Shown: positions 41,625 to 51,380, counted from the stretch's first letter. The stretch is DNA of 64,000 nt from JBLMXQ01 sp050257855 (GCA_050257855.1 JBLMXQ010000134.1:11720-75719); one strand, 5' to 3'. Notes: generated by a model from the letters alone, not told the origin. Program-made: numbers and translations.

Positions 41625-43685
41625 GTGATCCGATCAGCCCGTTCGCCGATTCGACTGGCGGCCGTTGCCGCGATGACCGCGGTGGCCGCGGCGCTGCCCT
41701 CCGCGGCGCGCGCCGCCGCCGGGCTGCGCGTTGCCGACCTGCCGGCGCTTCAGTCGGTCGGCGAGGTCCGGCTGTCGCCCGACGGCAGCCGGGTGGTCTA
41801 CTCGGTCGTGAAGAACGACCGGCCCGGACGGCCGTACACGCAGCTCTGGGTCATGGACGTCGCAACGGGCAACACGAAACCCTTGTTGCCGCCCGCCGTG
41901 CGCGGTGGGTCTCCGCGCTGGTCGCCCGACGGGGGCTGGATCGCGTTCACCGGATCCAACGGCAAAGGGTCGATGCTGATGCTCGTCCGCCCCGATGGCA
42001 CCGGCCTCGCGACGCTCGCGCCGATGCAGAGCACCAATCACCCGCTGCCGTCGACCGGCGACACGCTGACGTGGGCGCCCGACGGCCACGCGATCGCGTT
42101 CGTCTCGTCGACCCCGGGGCCGGAGCGCGAGGCGAACGGCGACCCGATGGTCATCACCCGCTACCTGTACAAGCCGACGGCCGGCGAGGGCATGACGCGG
42201 TTCAACGACAACCGCCGGCTGCACATCTTCCTGGTCGACATCGCGAGCCGAAAGATCCGGCAGCTCACGACCGGCAGCTACTACGAGCACTCGCTCGCCT
42301 GGTCGCCGCGCGGCGACGTGATCGCCTTCATCTCGAACCACGGCGCCGATCCGGATCGGTTCTTCAACTATGACGTCTTCACCATCGATCCCGCGAGCGG
42401 GACGATCCGCCAGCTGACGCAGACGAAGAACGCCGAGTACCGGCCCACGTGGTCGCCCGACGGCCGGTCGATCGCCTACCTCGGCACGAAGCGTCCCCTC
42501 ACCTCCTCGGAGACGACGATGGAGGACACCCACGTGTGGCTGATGAACGCCGACGGCAGCAACCGCCGCGAGATCGGCGAGCCGCTCGACGCGCGCCAGG
42601 GCTTTCCCGGCTGGTCCACCAATGGCCGCTTCGTCTACTTCACGGCCCAGGAGCGCGGGAGCGTGCGGCTGTACCGCATCGCGGCCGCAGGCGGCGCGGC
42701 GGAGCCCGTCGCGCCCCAGGCCGGCGAGCCCGGGCGGATCGGCAGCTGGAGCACGGCCGGCGACACCGTTGCGTTCGCCGAGGCACGCCCGTCCGACGAG
42801 GCCGAGCTGTTCGTCGCCCGCGGCGGGGCGGCGCCCGTCCAGCGGACGAAGCTGAACACGGCTCTGCTCGGCGCGCGCACCGTCGCTCCCGTCGACGCCT
42901 TCACGTTCAAGAGCTTCGACGGCACCGACATCGAGGCCTTCCTGACGAGGCCGCTCACGATCGAACCGAGCCGCAAATACCCGCTCATCACGCTGATTCA
43001 CGGTGGACCGCACGGTCAGCAGGGGCCTGCCTTCGACACGCACGCGCAAGTGTACGCGGCCCACGGCTTCGCCACGCTGATGGTCAACTACCGCGGCTCC
43101 ACGGGCTACGGCCAGAAGCTGGCCGACGCCATCTTCAAGGATCAGGACGGCGGCGAAGGCAGGGACGTCCTCGCCGGCGTCGACGCGGCGCTCGCCCGCT
43201 ATCCGTGGATCGACGCCGATCACCTCGGCATCGAGGGCACGAGCTACGGCGGCCAGCTCACCGACTGGCTCATCACGCAGACCGATCGCTTCAAGGCCGC
43301 CATCCCGACGGCCGGCATCTCGAACCTCGTGTCGTTCAACTACATGGCCTACTACCACGACTACCTCGCCGTGGAGTTCGGCGCCTTCCCCACCGAGGAT
43401 CACGTGATGGACGAGCTGTGGAAGCGTTCGGCCATCCGCTACGCGAACCAGGTCAAGACGCCGACGATGTTCTGTCACGGCGAGAACGACAACGACGTGC
43501 CGATCGCCGAGGCGGAGCAGTTCTACATCGCGCTGAAGGACGTCGGGGTGGAGACGGTGATGGTGCGCTACCCGCGCGAGGGCCACGGCGTCCGCGAGAC
43601 GCGGCACGTGCAGGACTGGCTGACGCGCAGCATGAAGTGGTACGACGACCATTTCGGCGCCGCACAGCGTTCGCAGGCGCGATAG
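41625..43685 (+). CDS. secreted S9-family peptidase, acylaminoacyl/dipeptidyl type (686 aa)
   Basis: A signal peptide (MIRSARSPIRLAAVAAMTAV, cut near ARAAAG), then a WD40-like beta propeller with TolB-type units (RLSPDGSRVVY; RWSPDGGWIAF; AWSPRGDVIAF; TWSPDGRSIAY) over about residues 40-380. The alpha/beta hydrolase domain has the nucleophile Ser540 in GTSYGG, the Asp in ENDNDVP and the His in EGHGVRE. The GTG at 41625 is chosen because GGAGGAG is 4 nt upstream and it opens the signal peptide; earlier Met codons at 41556 and 41601 lack this. Probably degrades peptides in the periplasm or outside the cell. It starts a unit with the next secreted protein. Confidence 0.85.
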   Translation: MIRSARSPIRLAAVAAMTAVAAALPSAARAAAGLRVADLPALQSVGEVRLSPDGSRVVYSVVKNDRPGRPYTQLWVMDVATGNTKPLLPPAVRGGSPRWSPDGGWIAFTGSNGKGSMLMLVRPDGTGLATLAPMQSTNHPLPSTGDTLTWAPDGHAIAFVSSTPGPEREANGDPMVITRYLYKPTAGEGMTRFNDNRRLHIFLVDIASRKIRQLTTGSYYEHSLAWSPRGDVIAFISNHGADPDRFFNYDVFTIDPASGTIRQLTQTKNAEYRPTWSPDGRSIAYLGTKRPLTSSETTMEDTHVWLMNADGSNRREIGEPLDARQGFPGWSTNGRFVYFTAQERGSVRLYRIAAAGGAAEPVAPQAGEPGRIGSWSTAGDTVAFAEARPSDEAELFVARGGAAPVQRTKLNTALLGARTVAPVDAFTFKSFDGTDIEAFLTRPLTIEPSRKYPLITLIHGGPHGQQGPAFDTHAQVYAAHGFATLMVNYRGSTGYGQKLADAIFKDQDGGEGRDVLAGVDAALARYPWIDADHLGIEGTSYGGQLTDWLITQTDRFKAAIPTAGISNLVSFNYMAYYHDYLAVEFGAFPTEDHVMDELWKRSAIRYANQVKTPTMFCHGENDNDVPIAEAEQFYIALKDVGVETVMVRYPREGHGVRETRHVQDWLTRSMKWYDDHFGAAQRSQAR

Positions 43686-43695
43686 GGGCATCGCC

Positions 43696-44286
43696 ATGAT
43701 TCGCAGATTCGTCTCCGGCCTCGTCGCGACGGCGGGGGTCGCGGCGCTGCTGCCGGCGGCCGCCGCCGGCCAGATCAGGGCGCGGCTGCCGAAGCAGCCG
43801 ATCGCGCCCGCCTGGAACAAGGGCATCCAGCCGATCAGCCGCGACAACTACTACAACGCGATCGCGTGCGGGAAGCAGGGCGGCCAGAATCCGCCGTGCG
43901 TGTTCTGGGACACGGATCTCTGCAGGAACGACGACTATACGCTTGCGTTCTACACGCCGTACAAGCAGGTCGCGTACGAAGTGTGGCGGGCGGTGCGGAG
44001 CCACCAGCCCCCGCCGACGCCGAACTACGCCGCCGCGCAGCGGACGCGGATCATCATTGGCGTCACTCCGATCGCCGGCGCGAAGAACCCGATCGACTCG
44101 CTCGTCGTCAGGCGCGGCAGCCGCGTCGTGAAACCCGCCACGGAGTCGCATGAGGGCGGCGGCGGCCGGTTCATCTTCGACTTCGCGGCGTTCGCACCGA
44201 CCGCCGACACGACGATCGAGATGATCGGGCGTCGCCGCACGATCACCTGCCTCCTCGATCGCACCGTCCTGAGACAGCTCCGCTGA
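43696..44286 (+). CDS. secreted protein of unknown function (196 aa)
   Basis: A signal peptide (MIRRFVSGLVATAGVAALLP, cut after AAG) and a mature domain of about 170 aa with five Cys (ACGKQ, PPCVF, DLCRN and a C-terminal TCLLD) that could form disulfides. The central part IIIGVTPIAGAKNPIDSLVV followed by RFIFDFAAFAP looks beta-rich. I do not recognise the family. It lies 10 bp after the S9 peptidase and is probably co-expressed with it. Confidence 0.7.
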   Translation: MIRRFVSGLVATAGVAALLPAAAAGQIRARLPKQPIAPAWNKGIQPISRDNYYNAIACGKQGGQNPPCVFWDTDLCRNDDYTLAFYTPYKQVAYEVWRAVRSHQPPPTPNYAAAQRTRIIIGVTPIAGAKNPIDSLVVRRGSRVVKPATESHEGGGGRFIFDFAAFAPTADTTIEMIGRRRTITCLLDRTVLRQLR

Positions 44287-44388
44287 TCGAAGCCCCGCAG
44301 TGTCGCGCCCGTCCCCTTGCAATCCGCGCGATTGTTTGATACTCAAAATGGCTGCGCTCCTCGCGCGAGTCATCGGAGGGAACCTCGC

Positions 44389-45408
44389 ATGCAGAACGCC
44401 ACTACGGCCGCCGTGTCTCCCGATCGCCTCATGGCACTCGGGCACGGGTTCTGGGTCAGCCAGATTCTGGCTTCCGCCGCCCACTACAAGTTCTTCACCC
44501 TGATCTCGCGCGGCCATTGCACCGCCGACGCCATAGCCAGGGAAGCTGGCACCAATCCGTCCGGGACGCGGGTGGTGCTGGACGCGCTCGTCACCGTCGA
44601 GGTACTGCGCAAGCCGGGCGGCGCGTACACATTGACGCCCGAGGCCGAAGCCTTCCTCGTCGAAGGGCGGCCGGGCTACATCGCTCCGATGCTGGCCGGC
44701 CACCCGCAGATCCTGTGGCAGGACTGGGGGCGCCTGCGCGAGGCGCTGAAGCAGCGCCCGGCGAAATCGGCTGCGTACGCGGACGCGCCGGAGCCCGAGG
44801 CGTTCTTCTCGCATCTGATTCGGATCATCATGCCGATGGCGCTCGGGCCGGCCGATACGCTCGCCGAGCACCTGGGCGTCGGCGTCACGCGCAAGGGGCT
44901 GCGGATCCTCGACGTCGGCGCCGGCAGCGGAGCGTGGACCATGCCGTTCGCGCGCCGCGATCCGCAGGCCGAGATCACGGCGTTCGATCTGCCGCACGTC
45001 GTGGACGAGACGAAGAAGATCGTCGAGGAGACGGGCCTTGCAGCGCGCTACCGGATCGAAGCCGGCGACCTGACCACGGCCGACTTCGGCGACCGGCGCT
45101 ACGATCTCGCGATGCTCGGCAACATCTGCCACGGCCTGACGCCGGATCAGAACCGCGATCTGTTCAAGCGCCTGCACCGGGCACTGGCGCCCGGCGGTCT
45201 GATGGTCATCGCCGACATGATTCCGAACGAGGAGCGCACCGGGCCGCCGTTCCCGGTCCTGTTCGCGGTCAACATGTACCTGATGACCGACGGCGACACG
45301 TATCCCCTGTCGGACTATTCGGCGTGGCTGCGCGAGGCGGGATTCAAGGCGCCGACGACGTACGACACGAAGCGGTCGCACTCGCCGCTGATTCTGGCGG
45401 AGCGATAG
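44389..45408 (+). CDS. SAM-dependent O-methyltransferase with dimerisation domain (339 aa)
   Basis: Residues 10-95 are a winged-helix dimerisation domain (SQILASAAHYKFFTLISRGH; GTRVVLDALVTVEVLRK) as in acetylserotonin/small-molecule O-methyltransferases. Residues 160-339 are the Rossmann domain with motif I ILDVGAGSGAWTMPFARR, then AFDLPHVV (acidic residue for the ribose) and ALAPGGLMVIADMIPNEE. The substrate cannot be inferred. CGGAGGGA lies about 8 nt before the ATG; an upstream in-frame ATG at 44317 lacks a binding site. Confidence 0.82.
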   Translation: MQNATTAAVSPDRLMALGHGFWVSQILASAAHYKFFTLISRGHCTADAIAREAGTNPSGTRVVLDALVTVEVLRKPGGAYTLTPEAEAFLVEGRPGYIAPMLAGHPQILWQDWGRLREALKQRPAKSAAYADAPEPEAFFSHLIRIIMPMALGPADTLAEHLGVGVTRKGLRILDVGAGSGAWTMPFARRDPQAEITAFDLPHVVDETKKIVEETGLAARYRIEAGDLTTADFGDRRYDLAMLGNICHGLTPDQNRDLFKRLHRALAPGGLMVIADMIPNEERTGPPFPVLFAVNMYLMTDGDTYPLSDYSAWLREAGFKAPTTYDTKRSHSPLILAER

Positions 45409-45411
45409 CTC

Positions 45412-45431
45412 GGGGCCGGGAGCCCGGCCCC
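45412..45431. terminator. bidirectional hairpin between convergent genes
   Basis: A perfect 9-bp GC stem (GGGGCCGGG with CCCGGCCCC; effectively 8 bp with a 4-nt loop) lies 3 bp after the methyltransferase stop and 13 bp before the end of the ankyrin gene. No U-tract is present, which is common in GC-rich genomes. Confidence 0.5.
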
Positions 45432-45444
45432 GGCCCCGACAACG

Positions 45445-47298
45445 TCAGTCGCACGAGACGCAGTGGTGGTTGTTCTTCGAGCCGAGCTTCTCGAGCAGCG
45501 CCACGGTCTCGGGGAAGGGCTGCGTGCGCTGGACGGGGCCGTTGGCCATGTCGGCGACGGTCTGTCCCTCGCGCGTGACGGCGGCGACGTCGGCGCCCTT
45601 CGAGACGAGATACAGAATCATCTCGTTGTCGCCGCGCGAGGCGGCGTTGTGGAGCGCGGTGTGCCCTTCGTGATCGTGCGCGTTGACGTCGGCGTGCAGC
45701 ACGTCGACCAGGTACTTGACGGCCGCCAGCATGCCCGTCGGCGCGTAGTGGTGCGAGTTGGCGGCAAAGCCTTCGCTGTAGCCCGCGCCCGAGGCGGCGA
45801 GCAGCGGCGTCAGGCCCGGACCGCCCACCGGCACCGGCGGGAGGCCCGACACGTCCTTCACCTCGCGGGTCACATCGCCGAAGCGTCCGCGGGCCGCCGG
45901 CTTGACCGTCGGGATGTTCGGATCGGCGCCGTACGCGACGAGCAGCTTCATCGCGTCGACGTCGGCGCCGTACGCGGCGCGCCAGAACGGCGTCGCGCCG
46001 GTCTCGTCGACTCCCGACAGGTCGAAGCTGTAGCCCGAGTACCAGACCTTCTTCGTCAGCCGGGCGTTCGGGTCGGCCCCTTTGTCGAGCAGCGCCTTCA
46101 TCAGGTCGAGATACGTGATGTGCTGCTGCAGGAAGGCGCGCGGCTGCGGATAGAGCGCCTTGGGCGACCACTCGCAGTTCAGCACCGCGTAGAGCGGCGC
46201 GGCGCCGTTGTCGGCGGCCAGGTTCGGGTCGCCGCCGTGGTCGAGCAGGTACTTCGCGACGTCGTACTGACCGTTGATCACCGCCACGAGCAGCGGGCTC
46301 GACTTGTCGCCCGCGCTCGCCTGGTTGACGTCGGCGCCGGCGGCCAGCAGGGCCCGGACCGACGCGATCGAGCCGTCACGGGCGGCCAGCAGCAGCGGTG
46401 TCATGCCGCCCTGTGCGCTCACCAGCTCGTTGAGCTGATAGCTGCGGGTGACGCCCGGGATCTGCGGGCCGCGCGGCTGCGGGCGGCCGCGTCCTGGCGG
46501 CGGGCCCGGCCGGGCGGCGGCGCCCTCCTTCGGCGGCGGCGCGGCGTTCTCTTTGGCGGGCGCCCCGGCGGACGCTGAGGGCGGGGTCTGTCCGCCCTGC
46601 GCGGCCTGCGCCGGCTTCTCGCCCTCTTTCGGCGGCGGCGGCGGATTGCCTCGCCGGATCGCGTCGAGCTTCGCCGGATCGCGGCTGAGGGCGGCGAGGT
46701 CGATCACTTTGGTGGCCGCCTTGACGTCCGCCCCGTGCTTCGCCAGCACGTCGATCACCGGCGCCCGGTCGCTGGCCGCGGCGAACATCAGCGGCGTCTC
46801 GCCGCGCACCGACTCGGCGGCGTTGACGTCGGCGCCCTTGTCGATGAGCGCCGTGACCGCCTCGACGCTGCCCGACGCCGCCGCCACCATCAGCGGCGTC
46901 GTGCCGTTCTGGGTGGCCGCCTTCGGATCGGCGCCTGCCGCGAGCAGGATCTTGACGGTCCCCGCCCGGCCGTCCCTGGCGGCGAGGTACAGCGGCGTGT
47001 ACGCGCCGATACGCGTCGTCGCGTCGAGGTTGGCGCCAGCGTAGATCAGCATCTGCACGAGCTGCGCGTCGCCGCGCATCGCGGCCCAGTGCAGCGCCGT
47101 CATCCCATCGCCCTGCGCGGCGTTGACGTCGGCGGCATCCTTGAGCAGGCCGCGCACGGCGTCCGCGTCGCCGCGCATGGCCGCGTCGGCGACTCGCGCG
47201 TCGTTCGGCGCCGCGAGCAGCAGCGCGGTCAGACACCAGGCGCCCACGGCGCCGGCGCAGACGCCAATCGTGACCCTCGTTCGCAGCATGCGTGTCAT
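45445..47298 (-). CDS. secreted ankyrin-repeat protein (617 aa)
   Basis: A signal peptide or N-terminal anchor (VTIGVCAGAVGAWCLTALLL) is followed by ankyrin repeats in two blocks: about residues 35-215 (for example GMTALHWAAMRGDAQLVQML, GTTPLMVAAASGSVEAVTAL) and about 290-600 (GMTPLLLAARDGSIASVRAL, GHTALHNAASRGDNEMILYL). A Pro/Gly-rich linker (about 220-285) separates them. The C-terminus ends in HHCVSCD, a Cys pair without the His needed for a c-type heme. GGAG lies about 7 nt before the ATG. It sits downstream of the DUF1552 and DUF1592-type genes; the three often occur together in Acidobacteria (recollection). Confidence 0.82.
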   Translation of the reverse strand: MTRMLRTRVTIGVCAGAVGAWCLTALLLAAPNDARVADAAMRGDADAVRGLLKDAADVNAAQGDGMTALHWAAMRGDAQLVQMLIYAGANLDATTRIGAYTPLYLAARDGRAGTVKILLAAGADPKAATQNGTTPLMVAAASGSVEAVTALIDKGADVNAAESVRGETPLMFAAASDRAPVIDVLAKHGADVKAATKVIDLAALSRDPAKLDAIRRGNPPPPPKEGEKPAQAAQGGQTPPSASAGAPAKENAAPPPKEGAAARPGPPPGRGRPQPRGPQIPGVTRSYQLNELVSAQGGMTPLLLAARDGSIASVRALLAAGADVNQASAGDKSSPLLVAVINGQYDVAKYLLDHGGDPNLAADNGAAPLYAVLNCEWSPKALYPQPRAFLQQHITYLDLMKALLDKGADPNARLTKKVWYSGYSFDLSGVDETGATPFWRAAYGADVDAMKLLVAYGADPNIPTVKPAARGRFGDVTREVKDVSGLPPVPVGGPGLTPLLAASGAGYSEGFAANSHHYAPTGMLAAVKYLVDVLHADVNAHDHEGHTALHNAASRGDNEMILYLVSKGADVAAVTREGQTVADMANGPVQRTQPFPETVALLEKLGSKNNHHCVSCD

Positions 47299-47308
47299 TC
47301 TCTACTCC

Positions 47309-47330
47309 GCGTGGGGCCCCACCCCCACGC
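47309..47330 (-). terminator. hairpin between the DUF1552 and ankyrin genes
   Basis: A perfect 8-bp stem (GCGTGGGG with CCCCACGC, 6-nt loop) lies 87 nt after the DUF1552 stop and 10 nt before the ankyrin start. It could be a weak terminator or a leader hairpin of the ankyrin message. No U-tract. Confidence 0.35.
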
Positions 47331-47417
47331 GCTGGCCGAACTGACGCTGTCCCTCGCGCTCGAGCGTAGACGCTCGCGCTCGGGAGTCCCCGCGGGGCCC
47401 GGGACGTGGGCGGCGGG

Positions 47418-48821
47418 CTAGACCGTCGTCGCCGGCGCGTGCACGGCGTTCAGATCGAACTCGGCGTTGCTGTCGCCGAACCTGGACATGTCGTCGAGCC
47501 CGAGGCCGTGCGCGACGCTCAGCATGACGTTCGCCATGGGCGTGCCGTCGGCGGCGCGCAGGTGCAGGCCGCCCTTCAGGGCGCCGCCCGCGTGCCCGGC
47601 CAGGAAGAGCGGGCACCGCTTGTGGTTGTGCAGGTTCGAGTCGCCCATCGGCGAGCCGTAGAGCACGAGCGTGTTCTCCAGCAGGTTGCCCGCGCCGTCC
47701 GGCGTGTTCTTCAGCTTGTTCAGGAAGTAGGGGATCATGCTCACGTGATAGTGGTTGATCCGGGCGAAGTCGTCGATGCGCTCCTCTTTTTCCTGATGGT
47801 GTGACGCCGAGTGGAACGCGGTCTTGACGCCGCTGTCCGGGTACACGCGGTTCGACGCGTCGCGGCCGAGCTTGAAGGCGAACACGCGCGTCACGTCGGA
47901 GGCGAACGCGACCGCCTGCAGATCGAACATCAGCTTGACGTGCTCCTCGAACGAGTCGGGGACGCCGATCGGGGCTTCCGGAAGCTCGCGCGGCTCGCCG
48001 CTGCTGTTGCGCGCCTCCACCTTCTGGATGCGGCGCTCGATTTCGCGCACGTCGTCGAGATAGTCGCTGAGGCGCGCGCGGTCGGGCGCCCCGAGCTGCT
48101 GCTTGAGACGCGCCACCGATCCGCTGATCCAGTCGAGGATGCTCCGATCCTCGAGGCGGCGCTCGGCACGCTCCTCGGGCGTCGCCCCGACCCCGAACAG
48201 CTGATCGAAGACCACGCGCGGATCGCGGATCATCGGCAGCGGCTGCCCGGGCGTCGCCCAGCTGATCGAGTCCGTGTACACGCAGGAGTAGCCGTACGAG
48301 CAGCCGCCCGCCTGGTCCACGTTCTCGATGCACAGCTGCATCGACGGAATCGCCGTGTCCTGGCCGAAGCGCTTCGCGTAGAACTGATCGATCGACGTGC
48401 CGGCGTGCACGTCCGACCCCTGCGTCTGCTTCGGATGCGACTGCGTGAGGAAGACGGCGCTCGACCGGAAGTGATCGCCGCCGACCTCCGGCGCCGTGAA
48501 CGCCTCGGCGTTGCGCACGTCGGTGTTGCTGACGACCGTCACGTACTCGCGGAACGGCTCGAGGGTGCCGAGGCTCGTTCCCGACAGATCGAAGTCGCGG
48601 CCGACCCCGGCGGGCGCCCACAGGTTCTTCTTGATGCCGAGCGTGGTGCTCCCGGCGGAGCCGTGCACCATCTCGATGGCGACGAAGCGGACCTTGCTGC
48701 CGCCGGTCTTCGCCCAGGCGGTGCCGGCGGGCACCATCGCCTCGAGGAACGGCAGCGCCACCGTCACGCCCATGCCCTTCAGAACCGTCCGACGGGAGAT
48801 GTGCTTCTTCGTGATGATCAT
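47418..48821 (-). CDS. DUF1552 protein with Tat-type signal (467 aa)
   Basis: The N-terminus ISRRTVLKGMGVTVALPFLE carries the twin-arginine and GMG patterns typical of DUF1552 proteins. Inside are GSDVHAGTSIDQFYAKRFGQ, CIENVDQAGGCSYGYSCVYT and ASHHQEKEERIDDFARINHY, then LVLYGSPMGDSNLHNHKRCP, all characteristic of the family. The function is unknown; it is related to the sulfatase/DUF1501-type alpha/beta fold and nearly always paired with the DUF1587/1592/1588/1585 protein. It lies 27 bp after that gene, so one operon. Confidence 0.85.
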   Translation of the reverse strand: MIITKKHISRRTVLKGMGVTVALPFLEAMVPAGTAWAKTGGSKVRFVAIEMVHGSAGSTTLGIKKNLWAPAGVGRDFDLSGTSLGTLEPFREYVTVVSNTDVRNAEAFTAPEVGGDHFRSSAVFLTQSHPKQTQGSDVHAGTSIDQFYAKRFGQDTAIPSMQLCIENVDQAGGCSYGYSCVYTDSISWATPGQPLPMIRDPRVVFDQLFGVGATPEERAERRLEDRSILDWISGSVARLKQQLGAPDRARLSDYLDDVREIERRIQKVEARNSSGEPRELPEAPIGVPDSFEEHVKLMFDLQAVAFASDVTRVFAFKLGRDASNRVYPDSGVKTAFHSASHHQEKEERIDDFARINHYHVSMIPYFLNKLKNTPDGAGNLLENTLVLYGSPMGDSNLHNHKRCPLFLAGHAGGALKGGLHLRAADGTPMANVMLSVAHGLGLDDMSRFGDSNAEFDLNAVHAPATTV

Positions 48822-48848
48822 GCGCTTGAGCCTCGTCAGTGTGTGAAC

Positions 48849-51320
48849 CTAGCGTTCGCGAGCCGCGCTGGTCGTCGTCTCGGCCGCCGGCGCCTTGCCC
48901 ATGCGGAACGCCTCGCTCTCGACGACGCCGAGGATGAACGACGAGATGTGGTTGTCGTGCTGCCCGGCGTCGCGGATGATCGCGCGCACCGTCGGCATGT
49001 CGTAGTACTCGACGCGGCGACCGAGCGCGTACGTCATCATGTTCTCGGTGAACGTCCGGAGGAAGATGTCCGAGTGCTTCAGCAGCGCCGCCTCGAGACC
49101 GGCCGGACCGTTCATCCTGGTCCCGTCGTACAGCTCGCCCGCCGCGTCGATCGGCACCTCGTTGTCCTTGATGCGGTAGGCGCCCGTCACGTCGAAGTTC
49201 TCGAGCGCGAGGCCGATCGGGTCGATCACGCGGTGGCACGAGGCGCACGCGGGGTTCTTGCGGTGCTCTTCCATCCGCTCGCGCGTCGAGAGCCTCCGGC
49301 CGCCCTCCGCCGCCTTGACCGAGTCGTCCAGCGCCGGCACGTTCGGCGGCGGCGGCGGCGGCGGCGCGCCGAACAGCACTTCGAGCACCCACTTGCCGCG
49401 CTGCACCGGCGACGTGCGATCGGCGACCGAGGTCAGCGTCAGGATGCTGCCCTGGCCGAGCAGCCCCCGCCGGTACGGCGGCAGCGTCACGCGCCGGAAC
49501 TCGGGCCCGGTCACGTTCGGGATGCCGTAATGCTTGGCGAGCCGCCCGTTCACGAAGCTGTAGTCGGCCGTCAGCAGGTCGAGCACGCTCCGGTCCTCGC
49601 GGACGATGCTGTCGAAGAAGAGCTCGGTCTCGCGTTGCATGGCGTGCGCGAGCAGGTCGTCGTACTGCGGATACAGCAGGTAGTCCGGATGGATCTTGTC
49701 GAGATCCTGCAGCCGCAGCCACTGCGCCGCGAACCGCGTCGACAGCGCCTCCGACCGCGGGTCCGCGAGCATCCGGCGGACCTGCCGCTCGAGCCCGGCC
49801 GGCGTCCTGAGCTGCCCCTCGTCGGCCGCCTTCATCAGCTCGGCGTCTGGCAGCGTGCCCCAGAGGAAGAACGAGAGGCGCGACGCGAGATCCTGCTCGG
49901 AGATGCGGTACATCCCCGACGCCTGCAGCGTCGCCGGCATGTGCTCCATGCGGAACAGGAACCGCGGGCTCGCCAGAATCGCCTGCAGCGCGAACCGGAT
50001 GCCCGACTCGAAGTCGCCGCGCTTGCGCGCCTGATCGAAGAAGCCCATCAGATCGTTGAAATCGTCGGCGGCCACCGGCTCCCGGTACGCCTCCGTGGCG
50101 AGCCGGCGGACGATCTGCTCGGCGCACGGACGCTCTTCGTCCGCGGTCGTCGGCCGGCAGACGAAGATCCGGCGGCGGCTCACCGTGTCCGAGACGCCCG
50201 TGACGCGATACGGCCCGAGGACCGTGAAGTCGCGCATGTGCGGCAGCGCCGTCACCCCGAAGCTGATGGAGACGTCGGCCAGCGTGTTCTCGAGCGGGAC
50301 CAGCAGGTCGTCGATCGGGCCCTCGATCTGCTGGATGAACGCCGCGGAGACGCGCTGCGGGCCGGCCTTCACGTGAATCGGCGGCGTCCGCAGGACCAGA
50401 CCGTTGCGGGGATCGGTCTCGCTCATGCGCGTGTTGAGCGTGAGCAGCGCGACGCGCTCGCCATTCACCGACACGTCGATGTGCGAGTCGAGCCCCATGG
50501 TGCTCATCGTCGTGCGGCCGTAGAGGCCGCCGAGCGGCTCGTAGTGCAGGCTCACCTGAAAGACGTAGTCGCCGTCGGCCGGGAAGACGTGCTCGACCGA
50601 AATGCCCCCCCGCGTGCCCATCGGCGCGCCGTCGACGTGCCGCATCTGCGACATCGTGCGGCCCAGTTTGTAGGTGACCGACGTCGGCGACGCGCTGCGG
50701 TCCCCGACCGCGAGCCGGCTGATCTGGCTGGCCGCCCGGAGGTATCCCTCCATCAGCGTCGGCGAGAAGCCCTGCACGTCGGCGACGTTGTCGAACCCCT
50801 TGCTGATCGTGTCGGGCGGCAGGAACGCAGTCACGTCCACGTCGATGCCGAGCAGATCGTGCACGGCGTTGGCGTACTCGACGCGATTCAGCCGCTGGAA
50901 CGGCCGCCAGCCCGGATTGGGATGCGCCGCCGCTGCCGTGTCGATCTTCGTTTCGAGCGCGTGGACGAACGCCTTCACCGTCGCCGGGTCGGGATGCTCC
51001 TTGGCGACCGCCGGCGGCATCATGCCGGCGCGCAGCTTCCGAATCATCTTCTCCGCGATCGCGGCCTGCTGATCCGCCTTCGCCGGATAGAACTCTTCGA
51101 GCGACAGCCCTCCCGCCCGCCCGTCGTCGTCGTGGCAGCCGATGCAGTAGTGGTTGATCAGCTGATCCTGCGCCTGGGGCGACATGAGGCTCGTCTCGTG
51201 CGACACCGCCATCTTCGGCGCGGCCTGGCGCGCCGGCGCCCGATGCGAGTTGCCCGTCTCGGCGGCCAGGCCGGGGCCGACCAGCACCACCGCGATCGCC
51301 GCACCGATGATTCGCTTCAT
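48849..51320 (-). CDS. di-heme DUF1587/1592/1588/1585 protein, planctomycete-cytochrome type (823 aa)
   Basis: A signal peptide (MKRIIGAAIAVVLVGPGLAA) and then an N-terminal c-type heme motif CIGCH near residue 56. The DUF1587 region follows (PGWRPFQRLNRVEYANAVHD), then the DUF1592/1595 regions (ASRLSFFLWGTLPDAELMKA), a second heme motif CASCH in DUF1588 (RKNPACASCHRVIDPIGLAL), and DUF1585 at the end (TVRAIIRDAGQHDNHISSFI). It is probably a periplasmic redox protein. Substrate unknown. The start at 51320 is the Met opening the signal peptide; 29 open codons upstream lack such features. Confidence 0.85.
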   Translation of the reverse strand: MKRIIGAAIAVVLVGPGLAAETGNSHRAPARQAAPKMAVSHETSLMSPQAQDQLINHYCIGCHDDDGRAGGLSLEEFYPAKADQQAAIAEKMIRKLRAGMMPPAVAKEHPDPATVKAFVHALETKIDTAAAAHPNPGWRPFQRLNRVEYANAVHDLLGIDVDVTAFLPPDTISKGFDNVADVQGFSPTLMEGYLRAASQISRLAVGDRSASPTSVTYKLGRTMSQMRHVDGAPMGTRGGISVEHVFPADGDYVFQVSLHYEPLGGLYGRTTMSTMGLDSHIDVSVNGERVALLTLNTRMSETDPRNGLVLRTPPIHVKAGPQRVSAAFIQQIEGPIDDLLVPLENTLADVSISFGVTALPHMRDFTVLGPYRVTGVSDTVSRRRIFVCRPTTADEERPCAEQIVRRLATEAYREPVAADDFNDLMGFFDQARKRGDFESGIRFALQAILASPRFLFRMEHMPATLQASGMYRISEQDLASRLSFFLWGTLPDAELMKAADEGQLRTPAGLERQVRRMLADPRSEALSTRFAAQWLRLQDLDKIHPDYLLYPQYDDLLAHAMQRETELFFDSIVREDRSVLDLLTADYSFVNGRLAKHYGIPNVTGPEFRRVTLPPYRRGLLGQGSILTLTSVADRTSPVQRGKWVLEVLFGAPPPPPPPNVPALDDSVKAAEGGRRLSTRERMEEHRKNPACASCHRVIDPIGLALENFDVTGAYRIKDNEVPIDAAGELYDGTRMNGPAGLEAALLKHSDIFLRTFTENMMTYALGRRVEYYDMPTVRAIIRDAGQHDNHISSFILGVVESEAFRMGKAPAAETTTSAARER

Positions 51321-51380
51321 CCCGTGTCCTCGAGACTCCGGTCGCCACGGTAAAGCACGGGCGCCGTGAACGTTACGCGC

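Noticed and set aside
47302..51348. Minus-strand open frame of 1348 codons over the DUF1552 and DUF1592-type genes
   Set aside because: It is a different frame of the same strand, rich in Arg/Ala/Gly; the two genes with heme and Tat motifs explain the region.
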